Counted from the first letter of the stretch, positions 11,724 to 25,703 are shown. The stretch is DNA of 64,000 bases from Agapanthus africanus (GCA_030015575.1 CM057337.1:293532044-293596043), one strand, 5' to 3'. Program-made: numbers and translations. The notes: generated by a model from the letters alone, not told the origin.

Positions 11724-13857
11724 ATGCCAGAAAATTAGACAGATTTTTTGTTAAGATTACGAAATCTAAATACTCCGAAACTTGCAACGCCAAAAACTGG
11801 TTTCTGTCGATTCTAAAAGGTTGTCAAAATTTTTTTAAAACAAGTACAGAATGTTATATGGGATATATCAAGAACACCATGAAAATTTCAGGGGGTATTC
11901 TCGGATTTTGGCCGAGCACAATGAGGTAGGGGCCGGCCACTTTCTGATGTTTTTACTTGAAATTTTCACTGTATTCCAGTGACTTGGTTTTGGTGTTTCA
12001 GGTGTTATTTGGTTTTGCTAATTTTTCTTGTGATGTGAACTTGCACTATAAGAAATTCAGAGTGTTTCGTATTTGTAATTTTAACAATGTTTCTGGTTAT
12101 TCACATATTGTCTAAGCAAAATTAAAAAGTTCGATCGAATGTCAAAAGCCCATTTTTCCATTTTTAACTTATTTCGAAAAAGATGCAAGTAATTCTATGA
12201 ACCCTCTAGAAGAATGAAACCCTAACTCGACTTTTTGGATCGCGGAACCGCTGTCATACCCTAGGGTTTGCCGCAGTTCCATGGCGACATGAGTGAGGCT
12301 TGGGTCTGCCCTTCTACGGCTGGTGCATAGGTACTGTGGCATATTCTGGGTATTATTGAACTGTGCTCAAGTATTGAGCTGTTGGGAAATTGTGGGACTT
12401 TGATAAATCGATCAAAATGTTTAACGTCGTCCTGATATTTTATGATGGGATACAATATTTGAAAACCACAAATGTAGTTATGAGATAACTAATTTGAATT
12501 TTATAAATCTAGAAGTTTAGTCTCATTTGATCGGTTGCCACGGGATTTTTATGTGATCAAAGGTCCGTCGCAATCATGTAGCGTACGCGGATACTCGCCG
12601 GGTAACTTTATTAGATAGCCACACCCCATAGCCCCGACCAAGTGACTGTAGGAGAACCCCGTGGCCGAAAGCATCCGTTCGGGTGCTCGCAGCAGCGGTG
12701 TTCCACCTTAGTGCACTTCGTCGACGGCATCGGGGGGTGCGGCCTTCTACTAATGTTTCCGACGAGCATTCGATCAGGATGTCGGGAATCTTGTTGAATT
12801 TCCTGACTTGATATTGCAAAGAGTTTTCGATATTGAGACTAAAATGCGGGGTTTATAACTGTTAGGCATGCGATGTCTAATGAATTTATTTGGTTTGGCA
12901 TGTGATGTCGAAGGTGGTTGCGGATTCCAACTGTTGTAGTTTTTCACTTTCTTTTCTGCGACCGTAAGTGTAATATATGGTGTATTGCCGGTTTCGCTGC
13001 TATATGTTAACGACAATTGGGATACGCATATTTACTTACGTTGATGAAATGTGATGTTATGTGTTACTGGGATATGTTATATTGGATCGTCGTGTTCGAA
13101 TAGCCAGGGGTTTTATGTAAGATGAGAGTTTTTAATTTTCATTCATGTAAAATTGATTGTTTGTAATATTCTTTTATTGGGGAACATCCGGGTTGAGGAT
13201 GATGTCACCTTTGTATATTATTTACTTTTCCGCATTAGGATAGACCCAAAGCGGGGAGCATAAGTGTCCGGGTTCTAGGGTCCAGTGGGAGACCATCTCG
13301 AGGAGTCGAGATCGGGTCTCCTAACTCTTGAATTGGTAGGGTTTCTTGCCGATCTCGTAGGGGTCTAGGGATGTGGGTTTGGCTATTCATCACGACCGTG
13401 GAATCCTTATTTTATACATGCTTAATTTAAAACCCGGAAATCCTAGTATATCCAATATTTCATATGTTGTGATCTGCAGCGATATTTTATGATGTGGTCA
13501 CTGTATATATGATGAGATGAATACTGTATATAGTATATGTGATATATTATATAGACGTTGGTTATGTTTTACACCCGCGCTAGCCCTGCCCCGCTCTGCC
13601 GTTAGTTACCTAACCTAACGGTGCATGAGGGGACATCGAGGCGAATGCGGATGGCATAAGCGTACGTTGTATTTATCTGCGATGTTTAGGTAACTTAAAT
13701 GATGGGACTTCATTAATCAGATTAATGAAAGAAAATAAACCTAAAGATGTTGTGGAATCGAATTTTCGAAAACAGGTAGCTCTAGTTCTTGCTTTGCATA
13801 GCGATATTCTTTGTAGAATATCCAGCACCTTATTCTATAAGGAAAGAGCCGAGATCC
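11724..13857 (+). other. Structured leader of element D, cut by insertion F
   Basis: Non-coding leader in sense orientation. M0 pairs GGAAC (12244-12248) with GTTCC (12276-12280). M1 has outer arms CGTAAGT (12963-12969) and ACTTACG (13034-13040). M2 spans 13090-13395, closed by TCGTG..GAATAGCC against GGCTATTC..CACGA, with an inner hairpin GGAGACC (13288-13294)/GGTCTCC (13315-13321). M3 spans 13572-13653 with CCGTTAG/CTAACGG. The first half of the first M4 hairpin begins near 13831 and is interrupted at 13858 by F. A GGCCGGCC site lies at 11931-11938. No gag reading frame is seen. Confidence 0.75.
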
Positions 13858-14294
13858 TGATAGCACGCCTTCGGCGTGTCGAGTTTTAAGAGTTCTAAAG
13901 TTTAACCATGATTAGGACGGTGTCGTTTTGTAGGTAGCCGTGATGAGTACGGGTCGATCCACAGGGAGACGAAGCGTTTTATGTTCTTATTTTGACGAGT
14001 TAATGTGCGAGGCGGATTGTTCGTATCTATCTTATGTGTTATATGCAAAGTAAACGTTTGTTAGGATAAGATAGGATAGTGTAAGTTGAGGAAATCCGTA
14101 TTCAAGTCCTTTGAGCCGAGTCTTGACCAATTGAAGGTAGAGCAATTGGCAACAACGTGGATTAGGGTACTTAAGCGCGATATTCGTGGAATCCGGCTTA
14201 TTGACCCTTGTTCGTTCGTTCTTGTCCTTTACTTTCGCCTCCGGCCAAACCGAATGCAACCGGTCGCGGTTAGCAATCACCGATACCTTGGTAG
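13858..14294. mobile_element. Insertion F, first visible piece (unclassified)
   Basis: D's leader stops matching its relatives after GAGATCC (13851-13857), and an unrelated sequence starts with TGATAGCACG. Its end carries a tight hairpin, CACGCC/GGCGTG (13864-13878). A GGGTCGATCCACAGGG motif follows near 13950; I recall this type from non-coding LTR elements of large plant genomes, but that is from memory. No coding region is visible. It stops at GGTAG (14290-14294), the target duplication of element B. F may be an LTR element or a LARD-like derivative. Its other end is outside the window, so the class is uncertain. Confidence 0.5.
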
Positions 14295-16478
14295 TGTAGG
14301 GTTCCTATGAACGACAGCAAGGTTTCAGGAGGCATCGACCATGCCATTTTCAAATTTTTGTCCTTTTAACGAACCCTAAACTAGAATCGATAATTAGAGA
14401 ATCATACGAAAAATAAAGTAAACTACTATACTTCTAAGTGAACTAGAAATACAACCTTTGTAGATCGGTCCTTCACTTTATAAGCTCCTTGTAGTAGTCC
14501 TTTCGCTGCGTTGATGGAACTCCCGGACTTTTTCATGGCTTCTCAAGTCGAAAGGAACGTTCTTGCTTGTAGTCTTCGAGGCCGAAGTTGATCTACGTCG
14601 AGGGGATACTAACTCAAGCTACTACTTCACTAATGAGAGATTAGTGAAGAAAACACCCTATACTAAAGTGCTAATCTAGTAGAGGATGAAAAAGTAGGAA
14701 GTGGGCTCACTTTAGTTTTTTTTTCCTCACGATATTTTCTCTCTATTAGAAAACCCTAGCAAGCTCTTTAGCTCAAGGAAGAAGAAGATAAGCAAAAGAA
14801 ATAAGAATGAACTAATGAGGTGAGAGAATGAACCATGGGTGAGTTTGTATCATATCCTAACTCTTGTGGAGACATAACCATGGCTAAATTATAATGGTTA
14901 GGTTGATAAATATCTTAAGTAAAACAAAATTAGTGGACTAAGTCAATGCATCCACAAGTTTCATGAACCTTCATGCATGTGGGCTATTATCCACTAATTT
15001 AGAATTACTTTAATTACTAAAACCTAACATTATAATTAGTATGGTGTATGTTTCATACACCCATGTAGTGTGTATAAACAACTATGATACAATATAAAAT
15101 ATAATTAATATATATCACATATATATTAAGTGTGCACATGTGAGAATAATAAATGCTTAAGTGAGCTAATATTAGTTAATATAAATTAGTATATCAAATA
15201 TATAATTATACACTAAATTATCAAATCAATAATCGATTTAATAATCAGCTATATCACATATAACCGACTAATATTAAATGTACCCACATATCGAATCAAC
15301 ACTTGATCCGATAACTCGGCTATATCACATATAACCGTCCGATACAAATAATCGCGAGAATAGATTACGGTATCACATACTCGTATTATTCTCGGTCCCG
15401 CACATATCACATATGTGCTCCTACTTCGTTTTGCCTGAGCCAGTAAAACCTCTATGTAAGACTTTAAAGACTCGTCAATACGCCGGCAGTAGGTGATGAT
15501 CACATCAAGCAACCAAAAGCCGTCAGTGGTACTAGCTGGACGTAACGGCTACCCGGATATTGAGTGATCAGAAGATCAACAAGCATGCCCGCTCTAGCTC
15601 CTGTAAAGCCTGTCGGTAACACTACCGTACAGTCCGGTCTCCTCGTTTGATATGTCGCATATCCAGTCTTGGGGTGGTAAACGTCAGTCCCAATAACCAA
15701 TAAGTCATGCCGATATGAGGCTCATAACGGGTCGACAAACTACTGATAACACTTACCAGTAAATCCCTGGCCAGGGAGTTCCTGTTATAGCCAATCGAGC
15801 ACAGCGCAACATCAACCCCTAATACCAGGAGAGACGAATCCCCTCCTATCGCTTATTGCCTCCATGTGACTCAGGACTGTACCCAAAAACCACCGTTTTG
15901 CACGTCCTCTTGAACGTGGTAAGGTGGAAATCAAAGCACAGTGGGAATCACACAAAGCTCAATGATGATCTTGGGTCGACAGACTAACCTATACCAGTGT
16001 CACCAGAGAACTGCCATCTGACGTGAGGTATACTACCATCAGGGACTTCTCAGCGAGTCCGTCCAGTGTACCCAGTCTCCACTGAGCACCCATATATCAT
16101 CTCTGATGTCAAACAGCAATGGATATGGGATCATCCATCGCTCATATATATAGGTCGAGAAGCTACACGCTAGTCTACTCTGGTATATCGATGCCCCGTC
16201 TCGATACACCCACGACTAGAGACATTAAAGGATTTACTTACCGACTACCTTTTCCCACTAGTATGATCTGCATCATAATCTAGGTAGTCAAGTACGCATC
16301 CTAAGGGCTTTACCAACATGTAACAGAAAGACAATCAATGTACATGTTAAGATAAAGAGTAACCAGATAGCATACTATCATGTCGAGCAAGAAAGTCCTC
16401 CCTATATATGTCCAAGCATCCACTACAATATACATCTCATCTATAGTAATAGCCTCTACGGCATACATATAACTAACA
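14295..16478 (-). repeat. 3' LTR of element B (2184 bp, family 2)
   Basis: On the minus strand it starts TGTTAGTTATATGTATGCC at 16478 and ends GGAACCCTACA at 14295. The polypurine tract (reverse complement ATCTCCCACTTGC) abuts it at 16479-16491. Palindrome pairs lie near 15225-15345. The small frames here (for example 15249-15512) also appear in other family 2 LTRs and are not genes. Confidence 0.92.
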
Positions 16479-18170
16479 ATCTCCCACTTGCACTAGGGCC
16501 ATCATATAGCAGTGGTTGAAGTATCTCATACACAACCATCCCATAAAAGTCTCTCTCTGGGAAAAGGCCTTTGTGAGTGGATCCGCCGTGTTGTCCTTTG
16601 AGTCTAGTCTCCTAACCTCGATCTTCTGGAGATCTACTATCTCCATGATCAGGTGATACTGCCTTAGAATATGTCTGCGTCACTGATGGGATGGGGGTTC
16701 TTAGGCATAAGCCATAACTCTATTGTCACACAATGGTAGGAACGAAGTTCATCTCATGAACTAATATACACCCGACTTCCTCTTTGGTAGCATCTTTGGT
16801 AGCGATGTATCCTGCCTTTATCGTCTAGTTTGCCATGGTATCTAGCTTGGAACTCTTCCAACATACCGTCCCTCCACTGAGGGTAAAGACAATGCCTGTG
16901 ACTGACATTCAGTCGACCTTACCACCCTGGATGCCATCCAGTGATTCTCCCTAGGATCTATTGATAACATTTCACTACCCTTAGTGAGAATCCTAAAATC
17001 CACTTAGATATATCTCATAGATCCAAAACCCAGGATTTAGGAGATATCGCCTTAATCCTATATGGAGAATCAATTTGATAAGAGGAGACTGACCGAGTGT
17101 AGCATAGGAAACACCTTTCCTATCAAGAGTATGTCATCCACGTACCATACGAGGAAGACCACCTTACTCTCTACTGCCTTTTCATATATACAAGGTCCAT
17201 CTACCATTTTGATGAAGTAAAACTCTTTGACTATCACATCAAAACAGATGTTCCAACTCCGCGATGCCTGCTTTAACCTGTAAAGAAACTTGCACACGTT
17301 TCCGCTGTTCCCACTGTCTACGAAGCCCTCTGGCTGTGTACTTATAGATTCTTTCTTCTAAATCAGTATTTAGAAAAGCAGTCATGACACCCTACCGCCA
17401 GATATCGTAGTCATTGTATGTAGCAATGGCAAGTAGGATCTGGATGGACTTAAGCATAGCTATTAGAAAAGTTTTCATCATTATCCACACCTGGTTGATG
17501 ACGAGAACCTTTTACAACATGTCTAGCTTCGAAACTCTCAACTTTTCCATCTACACCAAGTAATCTTCTCAAGATATACTTGCTCCTGATAGGGATTTAA
17601 CCCTTCAGATATAGCAATAAAAGTCCATACATTGTTGGTGTACATAGATTCCATCTCAGATCACATGGCATCCAGCCATTCTTACAGAGTCTCTACTGTT
17701 GATGGCCTGCTCGAAACTAGTTGGGTCATCATCTCATGATGCAATCCTCGCACCCACTATCATAGAGAAAACCGAAGTATCTCTCAGGTGGATGAGGAAC
17801 CCTACCAGATTGGCGGAGAGGCTCGGGTTCGTTGGGAGTTATTGAATCCTCCGGTTCTACCAAATCATCAGCTGTAGTTTGTATAGCTGGAACTCCTTCC
17901 AGTTCTACCCCACGACCACAAATTTTTTTACAAAATAAATTCCTTTTCTAAAAAGATGGCATGCCGAGAAATAAAACACCTTTTGTACCTCGTTGTGGTA
18001 GAATATATTCCCTTGCGAATGCTTGGGATATCCAACAAACTTCCACAGAACTGGCCTTGCCTCGAGCTTGTCCGGATTATGCTTTTGACATAGGCCGGAT
18101 AACCCAAAATCATAACTTACTTAAGACATGGGCTTTTCCCATAACATATCTCATATGGAGTGGTAGGCAC
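16479..18170 (-). pseudogene. Element B pol relic: RNase H, RT and integrase tail
   Basis: On the minus strand the RT catalytic block with YVDD is readable near 17120-17150, within a frame at 17070-17297. An RNase H region lies toward 16.5 kb, and the integrase C-terminal/linker region lies near 17.7-18.1 kb. It resembles the better-kept copy in G throughout. It is cut at its right by element C (duplication GGCAC, 18166-18170). It is a broken fossil with many breaks. Confidence 0.8.
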
Positions 18171-20263
18171 TGTAAGTCCACGGTAGCGCCCCGGCCGTCT
18201 AACAGTCGCCAAATGCGGAACAAAAACTTTTTACGAAACTGGCGCTATCGTGTACCGTAACCCGGATCTGCCATTAAAGCTAAACTAACAAATTCCAAAG
18301 GGGTAGAAACGTTATACCGAATGATCCGAGTCCTTCGGTCTTCAACCATCATCCCACGCTTGTTGCGGCTGCTCCGATCTCCTCGATCTCCAATCTTGTC
18401 GTCTGGGTGGCACCACGTCGACGGATCTTTAAACGGGCTCCCGCCTCTGAACCGAGGCAACTCGATCGTCAAGTTTGCCAAAAGAGACGACCAAGATGAA
18501 GTAGAGAATGAGTAGAACACTTTGTCTCGTTACGTCCAGGGTCACGGACGAACGGTTATGGAAGTTGCCTTTTGGATCGGGTGAAATGAGAAAGAGGCTA
18601 TCTATTTTTCGTGAACCCGAATCTATCATAATCTTTTTCTAGTGAACAACAACCATCATTTTTTCTCAAGGAGGTGGCCGGCCATATATAAAGGAGAGGA
18701 GGGGGTGAGTGTAGGAGGAGGGAGGTAACCCTAAGCAAAATATCTAGTGTGAACACAAAGTATGGAAGCATTTAAAGCAAACCAATCATAATTAACCTAG
18801 TCACCTTGTCATTAATTGCACCATTAATGACTTAATGACTCACTAGCCTTGTCACCCTCTCTAGAACCTTCTAGAACACTGACTCACCTCATCAAGAAAA
18901 GATAAATCCGCATTTAACCGAATGTCAAAATACGGCTGATAGAAAACTGGAAACTGGCAACTTGCAAAAGTGATCCTGAAACGAATTTCAGGATAACCCC
19001 GTATCAGTATAAACATACCTGCATTTTCAATACGACCGAATACAAATGCATCTGAGACAAAGATATTATATCTACACAGTATAATACTGGGTTCCGGCTT
19101 AAACCAAAGCCTACCAGTATTATCTGCCCGAAAAAAGACACGTGCGAAAACGCACGTGCTTTTTCCGAACCTTGCCATATCACCATACGGCCTCTACAAC
19201 GTTTCGCCCGAACTTGGGAAAGTGTCTGTGGGGAACTCTAATGACTCATCAACACACTGGCACTGGGTATAACCCCTAGCATGTCAGAGGTACAAGCTGC
19301 ACGTAACGTTTTGCCTATGTATTGATTGGAAGGGAAGCTGACGAGCGAACTCATCTATAAACCCTACTGAGCCAGACGGTGACAAAGTATATACAGTCCG
19401 GTCCATTCGTCTAAAGAGTATCGCATATCGAGTCTAGGGGGGTCGATAAAGTCAGACCCCTAATAACGCGATAAATCGTGTCGGCATGAAGCCCATCACC
19501 ACCTAAGAAACTACTGATCCCAATCAGTAATTCTCCACTACCTCGCCCGAGAATTCCAACTCATGGCCACCCGTGCACTGCGCGACATCAACCCCCAATA
19601 CCGGGAGAGACGAATCCCCGACGATCCGCTCACTTGCCTCCAATGTTGCTCGGGACTGTACCCAACTAAAACCTGTTTGCACAACACCTTTGAGCATGGT
19701 AAGGTAGTAATCTAAGCACAGTGGGAACTTACATGTGACAAATGACGATCTCAGGTCGATGAACTAACCTGTACAAATGTCACCAGGGAATTTCTATCTT
19801 ACGATATGTATAATACCAACTAGCAGATTCCCGGCGAGTCTTGTCCGGTGTACTCATAACCCAATGAGCACCTGTATACATCTTAGGTGATCCTACTGAC
19901 ACCAATGGTTTGTGAGACCGGCCATCGCCCCTCGTCGGTGTCTCGACTGTATACACTAGTCTACTCTGGAGTATCGATGCTCTGTCTCGAAACTCCCACG
20001 ACTAGGGACACTTTAAGGATGTGCTTACAGACCCCTGCTCCCACGTATATGATCGCCATCATACTGCTGGTAGTCAAGCAAGAATCCTATGGGCTCTATC
20101 ATCATGCAATAGTGAACTAAAGCATATATACGATGATAAAGACAAACCAGATAGCATACTATCATCTCGAGTAAGACTGTCATATCGGTATAGGTCCGGC
20201 CTCAATCATTGTAATCACGTACCTACGATCCAATAATTGACTTTGAGGGCACTATCTCCAACA
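18171..20263 (-). repeat. 3' LTR of element C (2093 bp, family 1b)
   Basis: Read on the minus strand it starts TGTTGGAGATAGTGCCC at 20263 and ends GGACTTACA at 18171. GGCCGGCC lies at 18676-18683. A single hairpin, CGTGCG/CGCACG (19141-19156), stands where family 1a has two. Confidence 0.92.
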
Positions 20264-22550
20264 ATCTCCCACTTGCACTCAAGGCTAATTATTGCGATGT
20301 CGCATACTCACAGCCCGTGTGATACCGAACATCCATCTCCTCTACTAATCAGTTTCACAAAGCTAGTTTGTAAAACTCTTATGTTCGAGAAATACCCTTA
20401 GTGAGTGGATCCGCCCTGATGTTTCTTTCTATATCTCTCTAAATCTCAAATTTGCGGAGAAAGCCATCTCCCGAATTGAGTAATACCTGTCTTAGAATAA
20501 GTCTGGATATCTGATGGGACCTAGTTCATAAATGAACTCCAAATCCAAACTTCTTAGACTGTATCGATAACTGAACCTAATCAGTATCCAGCACCATGCC
20601 TCCCACAGTATCCTCTTAGACCACCTGTCCATAATACCGTCCCTCGTCAAAGGGAAAACTATACCTCTGACAATTACTTTGTCATCTATGTCACCTTGGA
20701 AGCCTAGAATGATAATCGTCTCCCGAAGGAGGCTGCTATCATCATATCCGTAGAACATGCGCTTATGTTCTATAACTGCTTTCTTATGTTTCTTCAGGAT
20801 TGGATTAATATAAACTTATCGCATTTAGTGCAAAAACAACATCTAGTGTGGTACTTGACATCTCATGATTGACTCAATTGCCCAAGCAAGTGATCTGCCA
20901 ATCATGCACTTCCCTCTCTCCTTTAGTCTCTAAGACACCTTTAGAGAGGGTAACTCCATCACCTGCAGGTACACCACCATGCCAGGAGTCATCTATTCTA
21001 AAATACTGTCAAAGTACCCACATTAGGAAACTACCCAAATCTAGATCTAAAGCCATAGATCTAGTAACCAGAATGTCAGATATTATATCCATATCCTTTC
21101 TGGAGAAACAACTGTATGACGACCAAAGTACAACCGATCGTAGTATAGGAATTTTACTTCCTACTCTGTGTATGTCATCCAAATACCAGGACATCACACA
21201 CTACTACCTTCTTAAACAGATCCATCCCCTATTCTGATGAAGTCAAACCTATGACTGTTACATCAAAATTAGATGATCTTATCTCCGCTATATTTGCTCA
21301 AGTCTATAAATAGACATAAGCTACTTGCCCACTATGCTTCCGCTGCTCCCACTGATTATGACAACCCTCTGGCAGAATAATATCTACGTACACTTCTAAA
21401 GCTAGTTTAGAACGACGTTATACTTATCCTCTTGCCGGGTCTCATAGTCTGGAACAACAGTAGCGTCAAGTCTGGGTAAACAAGAACCTCCCTGTCACTG
21501 TCCTTGAGGCTACCGGAGTACCACTCGGGTGTCTGAAGTTACCCACCATATCTGCGGAGTGGCTAATGGAATGTCAAACCTGATTGAATATATAGGTCCT
21601 ATTAAATTTTCCGTAATCGTTTGCGGTTCTGGAATCACTTCCAGTTCTACCATACCCCCACTACTGTTTTCTGAAAAAGTCCATTTTACTAAAACTGTGG
21701 CGAGTCAAGAACAATATCACTATTGATCTTCCAGATGGCAGAAATGTCAACCCTCGTCAAAGCCAGGATCAACCCACAAACAGACATTACAGAAACGTGC
21801 CTTGAGTTATCCAGTGTCTGGTTTTAAGCATAAGTTGGACAACTCCCCGTATCTTAACATCGTTAAGATATGAACCATTCTATATCCAATATAGAAATAG
21901 AGGCACTAATTTAATTGGAACCAGATTCAAATCATGCAGCTGTCTCAAGTGCATAACAACTTAATGAAAAAGGCTAATCAGCATTACTCAACTTAGGAAT
22001 CCATCCAATTATGAGTAACCTGAAAGAGAAACAAGTTTCTCAAAACAATTACTATCAACTGAATACCTATCACAAGAATCTACATCTTCAATCTCTTTGA
22101 AGAATCCCGATACTTGCGACATCTGGTTCTCTACTTTATTCTTATACCCATAACTTCTCAAAACTTAGACATTGTATTTCTACGAAACACTGGTCTAAAA
22201 ACTAGAGAAATCACAAGTAAACAAAACGTAGTACGAGGACCTACCCCTTTGTCCTGACGGACACTGGACAACATACAGTACTCTGTATAAGTCCCCTGAG
22301 TTGAATAACTCAAAACCTATGCATCGTAGGTTGAAAACTGTACCCAGGCGATTCCCTCAAATATCACCAATTACAACGAATTCCGATATAATGAGGATGA
22401 TCACCTAATTCCCAATAACTTACTCCCACTCATCATCTGTAAAACCGTACAGATATGAGAATGAAACCTGGTAAATACATACCTTGGTGTAAGTATCTAA
22501 TCGGGAAATCAGTTTACAATTAACAATGCACAGTGAAACTGAAAGATGAA
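20264..22550 (-). pseudogene. Decayed copia pol relic of element C
   Basis: Collinear with the relics in A and E. A polypurine tract (20264-20277) lies beside the LTR, an RNase H-tail trace with a GTGGATCCGCC block lies near 20405, and integrase-linker traces lie near 21530-21850. No domain-length frame is open. The decay pattern is shared with A and E, which implies the family was already non-coding when C was copied. Confidence 0.6.
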
Positions 22551-22669
22551 AATGTTTCATAGGGGTTTCCTGGTATTCCTAGTAATGCCTCTTCCATAAT
22601 CCTATTCATGACTGTAACCGTATATTTCTTTGCCATCTCTCCAAATCTCTTTATTTGTCTTTAGTCGTT

Positions 22670-23290
22670 ACCTTCTGTACACCTTCGTTAGGCTAAATGA
22701 TTTTCTTCCTTCCCTACCGTTTGGCACCAGCCTATGGTTTGGAAGAAGACTATCCAGTAAGCATAATAGGTGTACCCTCCTAAACCTAGGAGTACTCGTA
22801 ACATGAGAGAAGTTGATGATAAAAGACAATCTGAATAATACCTTATTCTATTTCTCCCGAACTGGGGAAAAAGCAAAGGTGAAATAGGAGTAGCGATGAA
22901 GTACGCGGTTTGGTCGTAAATGATAACAGTCGCAATTTACTTTGCCCTCTTTCTAATCCCTTTATTTTGTCTTTAGTTATTATCTTCTGTACACCCTACT
23001 TAGGCTAATTGGTTTTCTTCATTCCCTACCTTTCGGCACTAGCCTATGGTTTGGAATAAGACTATCCAATAAGCGTAATAGGTGTACTCTCCAAAACGAA
23101 GGAGCTCTCGCAACCTGAGAGAAGGTGATAATAAAAGACAACTGAATAAACTAATTCCATTTCTCCTGAACCTGGATCCATCCTCGAAAAAGTCTCTTTG
23201 AGTTCGTATATAACCATACGATGGATCTATCCAGTGGAAGTGGATATCCGTAGTAATATGGGGTGTTCTGAGAAATACAAAGGGTAAAAA
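22670..23290 (-). repeat. Tandem unit pair in element C
   Basis: Diverged copies of the 0.4-kb units seen in A and E. One is about 22670-22880 and shortened; the other is about 22975-23290. Shared landmarks are TTCTGTACACC, CACCAGCC or CACTAGCC, TTTGGAA and the ACCATACGATGG block. Confidence 0.65.
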
Positions 23291-23384
23291 GAATGACTTA
23301 TGCAACCAACACAATCCAAAGGCCAGTATTATAAGAAGGTTCGGTCAACATGGTCACTGAGTCATAGTCTAGGGTCGGTCAAAG

Positions 23385-25690
23385 GTCGCTGCCAAAGAGA
23401 GAGAGAGAAAAGAAACACTCTGCGTGCAATCTAACCTAGATCAGAATGGTTATCACTTTATCTAATCAGGAAACCTCCCACTGTAATCTTAAATTCTCCT
23501 CCAAACCTGAAAGAAGAATTAGTCGGGATCACCCGAAGAGTAAACCAACTCATCAGTGAGAATCGGGATCTAACTATCATCGCATGATAACTTGATAGAA
23601 GCCACTCAGGTTATCACACTCTAGAAGGTATGCGCATGCCTGTCAAGTTTCCTGTATGTTTGAAACTCCCGATATATATTTTTGCCCCATGCTCTTATGA
23701 CCTTGACTAAGGGCCAAAATATCATAAGTCACATGTCAAGTTCTTCCCGTCATTATCCAGGTTGATTTGAACCCACCCGCACATGCCCTTGACTAAGGGC
23801 CAAAATGGCAGAACGACTGTCCCAAACCAACTCATCTATCAATGCAACAAATGAATACCCAGCAGCTACCAACCACTATGCCTTGACTAAGGGCCAAAAT
23901 ACATAGATTGAATACTACTGACCATTCACATGAAATGACGGAGGGCTACGGCTGGTTTTTGGCGAAAAAACCTTTAACGTAATGAACTTGATCTCATTGA
24001 AGGAACTTGATAGCTTTTTATAAAAATATAGTGGCGAAAACGTTTTGCTAAAGAGGTAACTCCCAGTGAAGGGATCTCGGCTCTTTCCTCGTGGAATGAG
24101 GTGCAGGATATTCCAACTGAATACCGCGATGCAAAGCAACTTGTAATCGACTATATTGAAGTTACTACCCTGACGTAAACTTCTGCCCAAGGGGTTTTTC
24201 CCGGTGAAGGGATATCAGCCCTTGCTTCGTCGAATGAGGTGCAGGACATTCTCACTGAATATCACTATGCAAAACAAAAGGAAACATCTTTGTAATAACA
24301 CTTTTTAAAATTTATTCCAACAACATCAAATATAGGTTTGTTTTATCCTTCCATTGATAAGAATCAATGCAGTCCCATCAATCAATCACACCAGAAAAGA
24401 ACGAAAATATAATGTACGTATATGCCATCCGCATTCGCTACTAGGTCCCGTCATCACCCGTTAGGTTACTTAACTAACGACGGAGCGGGGGCTGGACTAG
24501 CGCGGGTGTAAAACATATACAACATCTAATAGAATATATACCAATATACAATAATCGCTCCAGGCGTGATAATATGCAACATTACAGAAAAGTAATAAGC
24601 ATCACAGAACAAAAAAGATAATCTGGGATCCCCGGGTTTTACAGAGCCGCTGCTGAAACCTGATGTTCCCCTGGTCGTGTGGATAGCCTGTGCAATGAAA
24701 CCTAGACCCCTACGGGTGCGGCAAGTTACCCGCCAAAATCTGAAGCGAGGTGGTCCGCACAGCATAGTGAATGGAACACCCGGCACTTCACGGAATCCGG
24801 TAAATTGAGCACCCCTCCTTGGGTCAACCTGTACCCCATACTAGTGCGGCGAACAGTCTGCTAATTCTAGAGTGAGGCCTCTTTGCCTCTCAATGCCATG
24901 AGATACGGACCCGTTGCCCTCCAGAACCCGGCTATCCATGCACTCCTTCGCGGGATAAACCTAGTACAGAAATGAAAAATATGTACAATGGGTAAATCGA
25001 CCTCAACCTGGTCGTGCCCCAAAAGAATATTATACAAACATGCAGTAACGGCAGTCCACATGTTGGACGCTTGCCCCGCAATATCAAATATACAAATAAA
25101 TACAAACTGCACTATCATTGCACCCTGCTATCCACCACGACATATCCGCAACAATACAGCACAACACAGAACATCAACGCGAATGTCACGTTCGCAAACC
25201 CGTCTAAAAGAACTATAGCAATCAGACACGGTTTACCGATCAAATGACATTCCCGGTCGGAGATATAATGTAAATACTGTAAGCTAACAAATTTAAAATT
25301 TCGATCGACTAAATTTCCCGAAGTGGACCCCACGAACAACTGCTGTACAGTAACAAAATCTGGGCCCAAAATATATATACCAAAAACCGCAATTTCCAGT
25401 AAAAAAGCCACTGTGCAAATTTGGTGCACTGATCTCACAGAATGGCCGCGGAAGCACGGTCAAACCCTAGGTTTGACCACAATTCCGCGGCGGTCTTGAG
25501 AGATCACGTGACCAAATTTTGATGGTGAGCTTAGAAAACCCTGCTGAATTTTCTGTGATATGTAGAATTATTTTTAGACACTGTTTAAAATCAACAGAAA
25601 CTCAGTTGCCTGAAAAAATGAAGTTTTGCGAAATCCGTTCGATCGATCTTTTAAACGTGTTAGCACAAGTTATTATAGCTTAATGGTGAG
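23385..25690 (-). other. Structured leader of element C
   Basis: In RNA sense, right to left. M0 has outer arms CCGCGGAA/TTCCGCGG (25446-25453, 25483-25490) around an inner palindrome GGTCAAAC/GTTTGACC (25458-25478). M1 is near 25176-25256. M2 spans 24674-25141, closed by GTCGTG..GGATAGC..TGCAATG against CATTGCA..GCTATCC..CACGAC. M3 spans 24426-24508. The M4 twins are CAAGGG/CCCTTG (24188-24224) and AAAGAG/CTCTTT (24050-24086). M5 hairpins include CTATG/CATAG (23876-23906) and CTTATGA/TCATAAG (23694-23728). The pyrimidine tract and AG lie near 23395. M2 holds two internal units about 129 nt apart. No gag is seen. Confidence 0.75.
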
Positions 25691-25703
25691 GCTCTGATAC
25701 CAC

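Larger units (their letters stand above)
1..13857 (+). mobile_element. Element D: family 2 copia LTR retrotransposon, left part, oldest host
   Basis: This is the outermost element seen. Its 5' LTR enters from the left edge and is split by element A; it resumes at 10305 and ends at 11709, followed by a primer site complementary to initiator-Met tRNA and a leader that runs to 13857, where insertion F begins. The LTR aligns with those of B, G and H (family 2). Neither its coding region nor its 3' LTR is in the window; they would lie beyond F to the right. The left 400-odd bases of the LTR are outside the window. It must be the oldest element here because A and F both lie inside it. It is a broken fossil. 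Confidence 0.85.

Noticed and set aside
13858-14294. F as a Helitron because of its terminal hairpin
   Set aside because: No TC start or CTRR end next to the hairpin on either strand. The TG start suits an LTR-type element better, though this is unproven.
25458-25478. CCCTAGG-centred palindrome as telomere-like repeat
   Set aside because: It is a single palindrome inside hairpin M0, not a tandem telomere motif.
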